A stretch of 19,080 bases of DNA from M2408 sp044348665 (GTDB taxonomy: Bacteria > Bacteroidota > Bacteroidia > Flavobacteriales_D > Crocinitomicaceae): contig JBIKSI010000062.1 in the NCBI GenBank assembly GCA_044348665.1, forward strand, positions 1-19,080. The letters run 5' to 3'. A model generated the notes under the pieces. It saw only the letters and a list, made by a program, of their open reading frames with translations, was not told where the DNA came from and did not search any database. A program made the translations under genes and the position numbers. This document shows positions 7,245-16,414 of the stretch, piece after piece (positions within the stretch are counted from its first letter, which is position 1; the number at the start of each line of letters is the position of its first letter).

Positions 7245-8662
7245 TGAATTTATTAATATTCATATCGTCAATTTTCTACACAGTAATTCATGCTCAAACA
7301 TTTCAACGAGAGAAAGCTTGGATTTCGGATAAGAATCTAAATTTCAGTTCCTTTTATTCTTCTTTGAATTTTGAAAAAATAGATACTTCTGCAAATAAAT
7401 TAAATTTTTCACCTGATTTGTTCACTGCTTATCAAAATGAAGAATTTGCATTTTTGACAGGTTTTAAAATTCATGGTCAATCTCAATTTTCACAGAAATT
7501 CAAAGCAAATTATTTACTTTCTTCTTGTATTACAAATACTGTTGTCACACCTTACATTGGTAATTTGCAAGCAAGATCTTATTTTTTTAATAAACTTGGA
7601 ACAGACTTATTTTTTGCAAATGATTTGAGATTTCGTATGAATTATTCCATTAACAAACACCTTGAATTTCAAGGAGGAATTGACCATCATATTATTGGAG
7701 AAGGAAATAGATCTTTGTTATCTGGTAATCAAGGAATTTCAAGTCCATTTTTATTATTAAAAAGTTCTATCTGGAAATTTGACTATTATTCTGTGCATCA
7801 AATTTGGAGAGAAGGACAAAGCGGAAATTATATTCCAAAAGCATCTTCCACTCACTATTTAAATTTTAATTTGGGAAAGAAATTTTCTTTTGGCATTTTT
7901 GAATCGGTGGTGCACGTCATTAAAGATACCATTTACAACAGAGGTTTCGAAGTTGAATATTTAAATCCATTAATTTTATATCGACCTCAAGAATATAGTA
8001 TTGGATCTTCCGACAATGTTTTACTAGGGTTAAATGGATTTTTGACATGGAAAAAACATCGACTTTATGGACAGATTATAATTGATGACATTAATGTGCA
8101 AGAAATAAGAAAAAAATCAAAATGGTGGGCCAATAAATATGGAATTCAAGCTGGTTACAAAACGTGGGGTAAATTCAAACAAAAAGACTATTTTTTTAGA
8201 ACAGAGATAAATTATGTCACCGCTTTTACTTATGCTGCTCAAAATTTGAGTACAAGTTATTCAAATCAGTCCTTGGCTATTGCACATCCTTTAGGAAGTA
8301 ATTTTGTTGAATGGTTCTCTGAATTAATTTTCCAACATAATCATTATGAATTCGAGACTTGGCTTCAACTTTATATGAAAGGAAATGATTTTGAAGGAAA
8401 TCCTGCCTCATTTGGTGGTGATATTTTAAAATCCTACTCCCTTCGTCCATTCGGTGATTATGGCTATCCACTTGGAGTTGGGGAGAAAATTTATCGCTTT
8501 CATTTTGGTTCAAAAATTTCTCGAACAATTGGCAAAAAAGATTGGAAATTATTTGTCGAACCAAGATTCGTCATTACCAAAATCGCGTCAGACATACTTA
8601 CTAATCCTGTCATAACTCTTGGTTTCCATCATGATTTTGGAGCAGGGAAAAGGAATTATTGA
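7244..8662 (+). CDS. Wzi/RemB-family outer-membrane beta-barrel protein (second copy)
   Basis: A 472-residue protein with a signal peptide at 1-17 (cleavage after VIHA before QTF). Its barrel-like sequence contains DHHIIGEGNRSLLSGNQG (147-164), the same core motif as in its upstream neighbour but with SGN in place of LSDN. A typical HDFGAGKRNY end follows. Start and stop overlap as TGATG (7242-7246), so translation is very likely coupled. The two proteins are clearly paralogous in layout, but too diverged for a recent duplication. They may form a pair or have distinct ligands. The in-frame TTG at 7241 is an alternative start, one codon longer and less likely. Confidence 0.85.
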   Translation: MNLLIFISSIFYTVIHAQTFQREKAWISDKNLNFSSFYSSLNFEKIDTSANKLNFSPDLFTAYQNEEFAFLTGFKIHGQSQFSQKFKANYLLSSCITNTVVTPYIGNLQARSYFFNKLGTDLFFANDLRFRMNYSINKHLEFQGGIDHHIIGEGNRSLLSGNQGISSPFLLLKSSIWKFDYYSVHQIWREGQSGNYIPKASSTHYLNFNLGKKFSFGIFESVVHVIKDTIYNRGFEVEYLNPLILYRPQEYSIGSSDNVLLGLNGFLTWKKHRLYGQIIIDDINVQEIRKKSKWWANKYGIQAGYKTWGKFKQKDYFFRTEINYVTAFTYAAQNLSTSYSNQSLAIAHPLGSNFVEWFSELIFQHNHYEFETWLQLYMKGNDFEGNPASFGGDILKSYSLRPFGDYGYPLGVGEKIYRFHFGSKISRTIGKKDWKLFVEPRFVITKIASDILTNPVITLGFHHDFGAGKRNY

Positions 8663-9135
8663 ACATTGAAAATTTACATACTGAAGAGGTATTAGCTTTT
8701 GCAGATGCGTGCAATTATCTTTTCCGAATGATAATTCTTTAAACTTAGATCATGCAAAAAATGCATTCCAAAAAACGTTTTTCTAAAAATTATTAGTTTT
8801 GGCGTTTTTCATTCAACTTCAAAGTTAAATTTTAAATTGCCACATAAATTCCCACGCCCCGACGGAGTCCGGAAAGCCCGCATGAGTGCAGCGAAGAGGA
8901 CTTGCAGGCGCAGGCGGTTAAGGCGTCCAAAAAACAATTCAAGGTACTTATCTTCAAGTTGGAAATTTCTTAAATAAATATGAGAAGAAAATTTACTTCA
9001 AACAAATATTGATTATTTTCAAACGTTTATCCTGAAAAGTAGCACAAACGAAAAACATTGTGAATTTTAACAGCAAGTTAAACTTTTTTTTTGTAAACTT
9101 GTACTAAGAATCTGATTATCACAAAAATATATTTC
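8663..9135. other. 473-base intergenic region before the giant surface-protein gene
   Basis: The region is AT-rich except for the GC-rich island at 8851-8928, listed separately. It holds no convincing gene. There is a weak, AT-rich inverted repeat CCAAAA (8769-8774) / TTTTGG (8797-8802) that might end the cysQ cluster transcript. Near the end, TAAACTTG (9093-9100) is a one-mismatch version of the -7 consensus that could start the surface-protein message. Both are weak calls. Confidence 0.4.
8851..8928. other. GC-rich island with nested self-complementarity
   Basis: 53 of these 78 bases are G or C (about 68%), in flanks that are mostly A and T. Nested complementary blocks are visible: ACGCC (8854-8858) with GGCGT (8922-8926); CCG (8859-8861) with CGG (8915-8917); GAGTCC (8865-8870) with GGACTT (8898-8903, one G-T wobble). 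The block AGGCG occurs three times on the right half (8906, 8912, 8921). The edges are abrupt. This could be a dispersed repeat unit or a small structured RNA. No coding potential beyond chance is supported. Confidence 0.5.
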
Positions 9136-12100
9136 ATGCATAAACTATTATTTTTCATTTTTCTAAGCATCAATTTTTTAGGATTTTCTCAGCCTGCAAA
9201 CGATGATTGCGACAATGCGATTGAACTAATTCCAAGTTTAGACATAGCTTGTACTTCCAATTCTCACGGAACTGTTTTAGATGCAACTGCCTCAGTGCAA
9301 GCTAATTCATGTTCATATTCAACAGATGACGATGATGTTTGGTATAAATTTACAGCTACTAGTCAAACTCACAAAATAATAATTAGTAATGTTTCTGGTT
9401 CGACCTTAGACTTATATTTTGCTGTTTACACGAATGTTTGTTCTAGTTTAGGCACACAAATTTTATGTAGCGACAACAATTCAAGCAACATTGTTAACCT
9501 AACAATCGGAAACACCTATTTTGTGCGTGTTTACACCAAAACATCCTTTGCTGGACAAACAACTGAATTTGATATTTGTGTATCGACTCCTCCAAATGTT
9601 CCCCTAAATAATGAATGCTATTCCGCTCCAGAAATTTTTGTTAACCCAGTAAATTCTTGTGATTCACTTCAATTTGGAACAATCAATGGAGCAACAAATT
9701 CTACTCAAGCATTAGGCTGCACAGGAACAGTAAATAATGACGTTTGGTACAGTTTTATCGCCAATTCAAGTGCTGAAATTATCAACATCACAACATTAAA
9801 CGAATCTCCATTAAATTATTATCATTCAGTTTATGCTGGAACTTGCGCAGCACCTGGGAATCCGATTAAATGCAGTGATCCAGAACAAAGTACTGTAACA
9901 GGTTTGATAGTCGGTCAACGCTATTTTATTCGTGTATTTTCAACAAGTCTTGTACCGGATGGAATGGTTTCTGATTTTTCAATTTGCGTAAGTAACCCTC
10001 CTACTCCACCTGTAAATGATGAATGTATTGCCGCTTTATCACTTCCAGTAAATAACGATTTTTCTTGCACCCAATTTTTAAGTGGAAATGTAACAAATGC
10101 ACTTCAATCTACACAGCCCTACATTTGTTCAGATAACAATTACATTATTCCAAACGATGATATTTGGTACAAATTTACTGCTACAAGAACCACACATTCT
10201 CTCTCGTTTTTTGATTTAGCAGGAAGTTCAACAAATATCAATTATACCGTTAGTCGAGGAAGCTGTGCAAACTTAAACACTCCTATTTTATGTGGTTCAA
10301 GTATTGCCGATGAAACAAATACCCTTTCAAATTTGACCATTGGAACTGAGTATTTTGTTCGTGTGTTTAGTTCAACATCGGTACTCAATCAAAGCACTTC
10401 TTTTTCTATTTGCATTGGAAGTCAACCGCTACCTCTAAATGATGAATGTTCCGGAGCAATTCAATTAACGGTCAACCCAACAAATACAAATGGCGGAGTA
10501 TCAATTACTGCGTTATACTCCACGCAATCAAACGATTTAACTGATTGTCCAAGTACTGATTTAGCTGATATTTGGTACAAATTTACCGCATTGGACACCA
10601 ATCACATTGTGAATATAACTGGTTCATATCTAAATTCTGGCGATCACTTCAAATACGACCTTTACAGTGGAACGTGTAATAATTTAACAAGTATGTTTTG
10701 CGACAGAAAATATGCAAATCAACTTCAAAATTTACAAATTGGAGAAACGTATTACTTAAAATTTCATGCAGCGCAAGCACTAGCTTATTACCCATGTTCT
10801 GTGACCATTAAAACGGTTTCTACAAGAGAAGCAAATGATGAATGTGCAAATGCCCCTTTGATTGACATAAATGAAGACATAGTTTGTGATAGCACTTATA
10901 CTGGAAGTTTCTTTAGAGCAACGCCTTCCATGTTTCCTACAAATTTTTATTCTTTAGAAGATGATGTTTGGATAAAATTTAAAGCGAGTAGCCCATCTCA
11001 TGCTGTAACAGTTACTAATCCAAATATCAGTAATAGTGTTTTCGACCTTTATTTTTACAAAAAATGTAGTGATGCCATCCATTTTGCAGCAGGAAATTAC
11101 ACAAATTCGTTTGTAGTTTCAGGTCTAATACCTGATTCCATTTACCTAATGAGGGTTGCAAGTGGAAGTAATTCAGTTGTCGTCGCTGATTCCTTTATTG
11201 TGTGTATTAAAAATGCAGAGGTACCGACGAATGATGATTTAGTAAATGCTCTTCCGTTAATTGTAAATGATACAACTCCTTGTTTATTAAGCACATCTGG
11301 ATCCATTTATAAAGCCACTGCATCTATCGAATCTAATACATGTAGCAATGAATCTGTGGCAGATAATGACGATGTTTGGTTTTCCTTGATTCCAACTTAC
11401 AGTTCTCAATTTGTCAATATTACGAGAACTTCAGGGACGAATAGTCAATTGCGATTTGCCCTGTATTCTTATTTCAATTCAACTTTAGTTCAAATTGGAT
11501 GTTATCCCTCATATACCTCTTTAAACAACCTTATTGTTGGAGGAAATTACTTGTTGCGTGTTTATACTTCAACGATAACTGCGGATCAAACCACAAATTT
11601 TACTGTTTGTATTACGAGTCCTCAAATAAATGATGAATGTCAAAACTCTGTAGAATTACCTGTAAACCAAGGGTTTGAATGTTTTGATAGAACAAGTTGG
11701 AGTCTCGAAAATTCAAGTCCATCAACTCCAAATAATACCTGCACCAATTCAAGTGAAAATGATGTTTGGTTCCACTTTACAGCAACAGATACAAGTCATT
11801 GGATTACATTCCCTTATGGTTATGATATCGCATATTCAGTCTACAATGGAATTTGTGGAGTTTTAGGAAGTCCAATTGCTTGTCAAGATGGAACTTCACC
11901 TTATTTTCACAAAGAGTTATATAATTTAATTCCTGGCAACTCCTATTTTATTCGTGTTTATAAGGAGCTAGGTCAAACAACATTCGCCAATTTTGATATT
12001 TGTATTTCAACGCAAACGGGAATAATTCCGCCTAATGATGCATGTTCGGGTGCGATTCAAATCCCTGTAAACGATTCTTACGATTGTGACACCACATTAA

Positions 12101-15100
12101 GTTGTAATATTACGACTGGAGTAAGTCCAAGTTATTATGGAACAACGCAATGTAATGCAACAAACGATGATGTTTGGTATACTTTTGTAGCAAACAGTAC
12201 CAAAATGGAGATCAGTTTTGAAAACGTGGACGGTTATGCAACTAATAGACAAATTGCTTTGTATGCGGGTAACTGTTCCTCTTTAGTTAATTTAATGACA
12301 TGCAGTACTTCAACAACATTAAATAGTTTGGTCGTCGGAAACACCTATTATTTAAGGATTTTCACTCCAGTTTATCCATCTTGGCCTGTAGATCAATTTA
12401 CTATTTGCCTCAAGAAATATTTTATCCCAGCAAATGATAATTGTGTAAATGCTTATGAAATTCCTGTTACACAAGGTATTTATTGTGATTCATCGGTGCA
12501 CGGAACTTTATTTCACGCAACTAATTCAACAGGAGGTGGAAATTGTGGTACAGTAGTGCCATTAAATGATGTTTGGTTTAAATTTACTGCCACCTCTACG
12601 AAACATAATTTAAGCTTGCAAAACATCACAAATATGCCTCAATCTTACAATCAATATGATTTGAGATGGAGTGTTTATAGCGGGAATTGCAATAATTTGG
12701 GTGCAACAGTTTTTTGTTCCACTTATGGTGCAGTTTCATTTGGAGCACTGACTAATTTAATCATTGGAAACACCTATTATGTCAGGGTTTATAATTCAGT
12801 AAGCACCAGTAATTTACTATTGAATTTTGATGTTTGTGTTACGATTCCACCTCCACCAGCAAATGATGAGTGTGTCAATGCAACTTTGGTGCAAAGTGAA
12901 GTCGATAATTCATGCACCATTACTGCATCTGGAACCTTAAATAATGCCACTCCATCCATTCAAGCAAATTCATGTTCAAACACGAATGACGACGACGATG
13001 TTTGGTATAAATTTGTGGCAAATAGCCCTACACATGCTGTAAATTTATTGAATGTATTGGGAAACACGGATATTTACCACTCAGTTTACAGCGGAACTTG
13101 TGCAAATTTAATAAACCTAAGTTGTAACGATGCAAATTCAAGTATTTTACCCGACTTAACACCAGATTCAATCTACTACGTGCGCGTTTATTCAACAAGT
13201 AATTTAGCTCAAACTACAACATTTAAAATATGTACTGGAGTATACCTGCCTTTGCCAACTTGTACAAATAATCAAGCGGCTGGAAATGATTGTCAAAATG
13301 CACTTGCACTTTGCGATTTTAACGGTTATTGTGGTCGAACATCAGGAACTTATACCACTGAAACCTGGCCAGAATTCTCTTCATCTTTCTGTGGAACTCT
13401 TGAAAACAACTCCTTTGTGTCATTTGTTCCTGATACTGATTCAATCGCATTAAATGTTTGGGTAACTAGTTCCGTGACGAATTTAGGAATACAAGTATTC
13501 ATTTTTGATGCTGAAAATTGTGCTGGGCCAGTTCAAAATTTGGCTTGCTGGGATCCAAATTATGTTCCACCAGGTCACAAACAACTCTCGGCAAGTGGAT
13601 TGATTCCAGGACACAAATATTATATGATGATTGATGGACAAAGTGGAGATATTTGCGATTATGTATTTGGTTCTACCAGTTCAATTTCTAGTCCAATCGT
13701 GATTTCACCACAAGCAGTCGATATTTGTTTGGGCGATTCCGTTTTATTAACAGCTTCTGGTGGTGACGGAACTTTTGAATGGAATCCAAGTTCAGATATT
13801 ACCTTGGTTTCTGAAAATTCCATTTATTTCAAACCTTCTCATTTAGACTCCAATCGAGTTCGAGTGAGTTCGTTTACAAACAGCAGTTCTTGTGGACCAA
13901 ATTCAGAAATCGAATATCAAATTAATGTTAGATCTTGTGTTTGTCCAATAATTGCTTCAAATAATTCCGATTCTTGTGTTTCGAATGCATTTGATTTGTT
14001 TGTTTCAGATGTTTTTGGTGCAAGTTACGAATGGCAGGATGCAAACGGTGTGATTTCAAATCTACAAAATCCGACCGCAATTCTTGCTCCACAAATTGCT
14101 GGTTCCCATACCTATACAGTGACAGCAACAAGTGGAACACAAAGTTGTAGTGCTCAAACAATTGTTACTATCAATGGAATTCCAAATGCAAATTTCACTT
14201 ACAGTGACACTGTTTTTTGTCAATTCTCAACAAATCCACTTCCTCAAATTGAAGGAATGCAAGGAGGAGTTTTCTCTGCAAATACTTTTGACACCGAAGT
14301 GAATCCAATCACTGGTGAAATAAATTTAAGTAATACATTAATTGGATCTTACCAAATAACATATACAACGACAGGAGTATGTCCTCAAAACAAAACTTTG
14401 GAGATAGATGTAATAAACTACCCTTCCGCTCAAGCAGTTTCAGATCAAACTATTTGTTTTGGAGAGAGTTTTGCTGAAATAAATTTTATTGGTTCATTAG
14501 GAAGTCAATTTTCCTGGACAAATTCAAATCCATCAATTGGTTTAGCCGCAAATGGGAACGCAAATATTACTAGCTTCACTCCTATTGTAGACAATCAACA
14601 AGCGGAAATTACGCTTACTCCATCCAATTTAGCTTGTGTTGGAACTCCAATCACATTTAATTTGAATGTCTTAGAGAAAGTGAGTTTAGACTCTATCCCT
14701 AATCAAACAGTTTGTTTGAATGATAATTTTCAAGAAATCGTTTTTTCAGGATCAAACGCAACTACATTTTCGTGGACAAATTCAAATCCTTCGATTGGCT
14801 TAGCTGCAAATGGAAGTGGAACTATTTCATCTTTTCAATCACTTACAGGGAATGAAGAAGCAATCATCGAAGTCCAAGCTTCAAATAATGGATGTCAAGG
14901 TGAAATCAGAAGTTTTTCACTTTTTGTCAATCCGTTGCCCGAAGTGAGCCTTGATCAATTTGATCCTATTTGCAATTATCTTGCCCCTTTTGAAATGTTT
15001 TCTGGTTTACCTTTAGGTGGAATTTACATGGGAGAAAATATTGTAAATAATATTTTTACTCCAAATGAACCAGGTACTTTTGAGATCATTTATTCTTTTA

Positions 15101-15402
15101 CCGATATTCTAACTTCCTGTTCAAATCAAGCAACAAGTAGTATAACGGTGGATATTTGTGAATCAATTCAAGAAAATTCACTTGTCTCACTTTTCAAAAT
15201 TTATCCAAATCCAAGTTCAGGTTTGGTAAATATTGAGAGTACTGAGCAATTCAATTTTGAGTTAATCGATGCAGTTGGAAAAGTAGTTAAAATTGGAAAT
15301 CAATCTTCGATTTTGAACCTTGAAAATTTCGCACAAGGAGTTTATGAATTGAAAATCATGAGCGAAAAAGGTAATCTGATTTACAAGTTGATTAGAAATT
15401 AA
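9136..15402 (+). CDS. Giant T9SS-exported surface protein with ten PPC-like repeats
   Basis: A 2088-residue secreted protein. Residues 1-18 form a signal peptide (basic start, hydrophobic 4-17, cleavage before QPAND). Residues 22 to about 1380 are ten tandem beta-rich repeats starting ND(E/D)C. Each has a D-(V/I)-W-(Y/F)-x-F core and a late (Y/F)-(F/Y)-(V/L)-R-(V/I) strand, resembling pre-peptidase C-terminal (PPC) type domains. Residue 1384 opens a divergent eleventh unit (GNDCQNALALCDFNGYCG). About 1516-1760 are Ig-like; two PKD-like domains follow, each with WTNSNPSIGLAANG (at 1794 and 1880), then another Ig-like stretch. Residues from about 2012 to the end form a T9SS type A sorting domain (FKIYPNPSSGLVNIES, then GVYELKI), normally removed as the protein is anchored at the cell surface. 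No enzyme domain is seen, so an adhesive or structural role is inferred. ATG at 9136 is the only sensible start. Confidence 0.9.
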   Translation: MHKLLFFIFLSINFLGFSQPANDDCDNAIELIPSLDIACTSNSHGTVLDATASVQANSCSYSTDDDDVWYKFTATSQTHKIIISNVSGSTLDLYFAVYTNVCSSLGTQILCSDNNSSNIVNLTIGNTYFVRVYTKTSFAGQTTEFDICVSTPPNVPLNNECYSAPEIFVNPVNSCDSLQFGTINGATNSTQALGCTGTVNNDVWYSFIANSSAEIINITTLNESPLNYYHSVYAGTCAAPGNPIKCSDPEQSTVTGLIVGQRYFIRVFSTSLVPDGMVSDFSICVSNPPTPPVNDECIAALSLPVNNDFSCTQFLSGNVTNALQSTQPYICSDNNYIIPNDDIWYKFTATRTTHSLSFFDLAGSSTNINYTVSRGSCANLNTPILCGSSIADETNTLSNLTIGTEYFVRVFSSTSVLNQSTSFSICIGSQPLPLNDECSGAIQLTVNPTNTNGGVSITALYSTQSNDLTDCPSTDLADIWYKFTALDTNHIVNITGSYLNSGDHFKYDLYSGTCNNLTSMFCDRKYANQLQNLQIGETYYLKFHAAQALAYYPCSVTIKTVSTREANDECANAPLIDINEDIVCDSTYTGSFFRATPSMFPTNFYSLEDDVWIKFKASSPSHAVTVTNPNISNSVFDLYFYKKCSDAIHFAAGNYTNSFVVSGLIPDSIYLMRVASGSNSVVVADSFIVCIKNAEVPTNDDLVNALPLIVNDTTPCLLSTSGSIYKATASIESNTCSNESVADNDDVWFSLIPTYSSQFVNITRTSGTNSQLRFALYSYFNSTLVQIGCYPSYTSLNNLIVGGNYLLRVYTSTITADQTTNFTVCITSPQINDECQNSVELPVNQGFECFDRTSWSLENSSPSTPNNTCTNSSENDVWFHFTATDTSHWITFPYGYDIAYSVYNGICGVLGSPIACQDGTSPYFHKELYNLIPGNSYFIRVYKELGQTTFANFDICISTQTGIIPPNDACSGAIQIPVNDSYDCDTTLSCNITTGVSPSYYGTTQCNATNDDVWYTFVANSTKMEISFENVDGYATNRQIALYAGNCSSLVNLMTCSTSTTLNSLVVGNTYYLRIFTPVYPSWPVDQFTICLKKYFIPANDNCVNAYEIPVTQGIYCDSSVHGTLFHATNSTGGGNCGTVVPLNDVWFKFTATSTKHNLSLQNITNMPQSYNQYDLRWSVYSGNCNNLGATVFCSTYGAVSFGALTNLIIGNTYYVRVYNSVSTSNLLLNFDVCVTIPPPPANDECVNATLVQSEVDNSCTITASGTLNNATPSIQANSCSNTNDDDDVWYKFVANSPTHAVNLLNVLGNTDIYHSVYSGTCANLINLSCNDANSSILPDLTPDSIYYVRVYSTSNLAQTTTFKICTGVYLPLPTCTNNQAAGNDCQNALALCDFNGYCGRTSGTYTTETWPEFSSSFCGTLENNSFVSFVPDTDSIALNVWVTSSVTNLGIQVFIFDAENCAGPVQNLACWDPNYVPPGHKQLSASGLIPGHKYYMMIDGQSGDICDYVFGSTSSISSPIVISPQAVDICLGDSVLLTASGGDGTFEWNPSSDITLVSENSIYFKPSHLDSNRVRVSSFTNSSSCGPNSEIEYQINVRSCVCPIIASNNSDSCVSNAFDLFVSDVFGASYEWQDANGVISNLQNPTAILAPQIAGSHTYTVTATSGTQSCSAQTIVTINGIPNANFTYSDTVFCQFSTNPLPQIEGMQGGVFSANTFDTEVNPITGEINLSNTLIGSYQITYTTTGVCPQNKTLEIDVINYPSAQAVSDQTICFGESFAEINFIGSLGSQFSWTNSNPSIGLAANGNANITSFTPIVDNQQAEITLTPSNLACVGTPITFNLNVLEKVSLDSIPNQTVCLNDNFQEIVFSGSNATTFSWTNSNPSIGLAANGSGTISSFQSLTGNEEAIIEVQASNNGCQGEIRSFSLFVNPLPEVSLDQFDPICNYLAPFEMFSGLPLGGIYMGENIVNNIFTPNEPGTFEIIYSFTDILTSCSNQATSSITVDICESIQENSLVSLFKIYPNPSSGLVNIESTEQFNFELIDAVGKVVKIGNQSSILNLENFAQGVYELKIMSEKGNLIYKLIRN
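9199..13284 (+). repeat. Ten in-frame domain repeats in the surface protein
   Basis: Repeat units begin at the Asn of N-D/N-x-C (or its equivalent) at 9199, 9607, 10015, 10438, 10834, 11230, 11629, 12034, 12433 and 12862; the divergent eleventh unit begins at 13285. Unit lengths are 136, 136, 141, 132, 132, 133, 135, 133, 143 and 141 residues. Most units have six cysteines at fixed places: NDxC; about 13 residues on; before the DxW motif; after the mid-repeat tyrosine; about eight residues later; and at the end in F-x-(I/V)-C. At DNA level the units are well diverged, so this is an old duplication series and not a recent expansion. Confidence 0.9.
14416..14940 (+). repeat. Two adjacent PKD-like domain repeats in the surface protein
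   Basis: Two units of about 86 residues each share a Q-(T/x)-(I/V)-C start, an F-(S)-W-T-N-S-N-P-S-I-G-L-A-A-N-G core and a closing F-x-L-x-V strand. The 14-residue core is identical in protein and differs at only four synonymous bases (14514-14556 against 14772-14814). This kind of unit is frequent in large Bacteroidota surface proteins. Confidence 0.75.
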
Positions 15403-15420
15403 TTCCAAAATTCAGGGCAC

Positions 15421-15468
15421 AAAAAAAACTGCTTCAAAATTTAACTAAAAGATTTCGAAGCAGTTTTT
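15421..15468. terminator. Bidirectional terminator between the surface-protein gene and clpP
   Basis: Positions 15424-15435 (AAAAACTGCTTC) are the exact reverse complement of 15457-15468 (GAAGCAGTTTTT). The hairpin has an A-run on the left and a T-run on the right, so it can end transcription from both converging genes. It sits 18 bases after the surface-protein stop codon and 19 bases from the clpP stop codon. Confidence 0.85.
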
Positions 15469-15487
15469 AAAAATTATTGTTTAAGAA

Positions 15488-16156
15488 TTATTTTGGATTT
15501 CTAACCAAAATCTCATCCACCATTCCGTAAGCTTTTGCCTCTTCAGCAGTCATCCAATAATCTCTGTCTGAATCAGCATACACTTTTTCATACGTTTGAT
15601 TTGAATGAAAAGCAATGATGTCATACAATTCTTTCTTCAATTTCTGAATTTCTCTTGCAGTAATTTCGATATCAGATGCTTGACCTTGTGCACCACCTAA
15701 TGGTTGGTGAATCATCACACGTGAATGTTTCAAAGCAGATCTTTTTCCTTGTGCTCCAGCACACATTAAAACCGCTCCCATAGAAGCTGCCATTCCAGTA
15801 CAAATTGTTGCAACATCTGGTTTGATATATTGCATGGTATCGTAAATACCTAAACCTGCATAAACAGATCCACCCGGAGAATTCATATAAATTTGAATAT
15901 CTTTTTTAGGATCTACTGATTCCAAAAACAATAACTGAGCATTGATAATATTTGCCACTTGGTCATTAATTCCTGTCCCTAAAAAAATAATTCTATCCAT
16001 CATCAAACGTGAAAAAACATCCATTTGTGTCATATTCATGTGACGTTCTTCAATGATGTATGGAGTTAATGAAGAATCAATGTAACTTTCTAAGTGCATA
16101 CTGCTAATCCCTTGATGTTTTGTAGCGTATTTTCTAAATTCGTCTTTTCCAAACAT
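15488..16156 (-). CDS. clpP: ATP-dependent Clp protease proteolytic subunit
   Basis: ClpP forms the tetradecameric serine-protease barrel that degrades unfolded substrates delivered by ClpX or ClpA/C. The 222-residue product carries the catalytic triad in its family context: S125 in GMAASMGAV, H150 in RVMIHQPLGG and D199 in DRDYW. Ser-His and His-Asp spacings (25 and 49 residues) equal those of Escherichia coli ClpP. About 28 residues precede the conserved core, so a removable propeptide or extended N-terminus is likely. The upstream region (16157-16275) is AT-rich, and I see no clean promoter there. Unlike the common arrangement, clpX is not directly downstream. It lies about 0.9 kb upstream in clpP's own direction, separated by an opposing tRNA gene and membrane-protein gene. 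Confidence 0.97.
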   Translation of the reverse strand: MFGKDEFRKYATKHQGISSMHLESYIDSSLTPYIIEERHMNMTQMDVFSRLMMDRIIFLGTGINDQVANIINAQLLFLESVDPKKDIQIYMNSPGGSVYAGLGIYDTMQYIKPDVATICTGMAASMGAVLMCAGAQGKRSALKHSRVMIHQPLGGAQGQASDIEITAREIQKLKKELYDIIAFHSNQTYEKVYADSDRDYWMTAEEAKAYGMVDEILVRNPK

Positions 16157-16275
16157 ATTCTTTGTTTTTAATTAATTGTACTTCTTATTTTAAATGATAA
16201 AGATAATAGCAATTATTGAAATGTGAATTATTTTAACTAAAATTGATAAAAAAAATATTTTTTTTCATAAAAGTG

Positions 16276-16305
16276 TTGCCAATAAGAAAAAAGGTTGTAT
16301 CTTTG
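16276..16305 (+). promoter_or_regulatory. Promoter of tRNA-fMet
   Basis: A complete Bacteroidota primary-sigma promoter: TTG at 16276-16278, a 19-base spacer, then TATCTTTG at 16298-16305. The predicted start of transcription is about 20-25 bases before the mature tRNA 5' end. This is the best promoter match in the window. Confidence 0.85.
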
Positions 16306-16334
16306 CAGTGCATTTAAGTTAATTAAATGAATAT

Positions 16335-16407
<73 letters not shown>

Positions 16408-16414
16408 CTAAAGT

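Noticed and set aside
8659..8742. Short frame continuing from the end of the second barrel gene in the -1 frame (LNIENLHTEEVLAFADACNYL)
   Set aside because: It is only 27 residues, starts with TTG inside the previous gene's last codons, and matches nothing I know. Chance is enough to explain it.
8882..8977. Small open frame with an arginine-rich 31-residue product across the GC-rich island
   Set aside because: The arginine content follows from the purine-rich, GC-rich repeat sequence read in one frame. There is no promoter or leader of the local type before it, and the frame ends soon after the island.
9199..13284. Reading the repeated stretch as a CRISPR or DNA-level tandem array
   Set aside because: The repeats are about 400 bases long, remain in frame, and are diverged at DNA level; they are protein domains.
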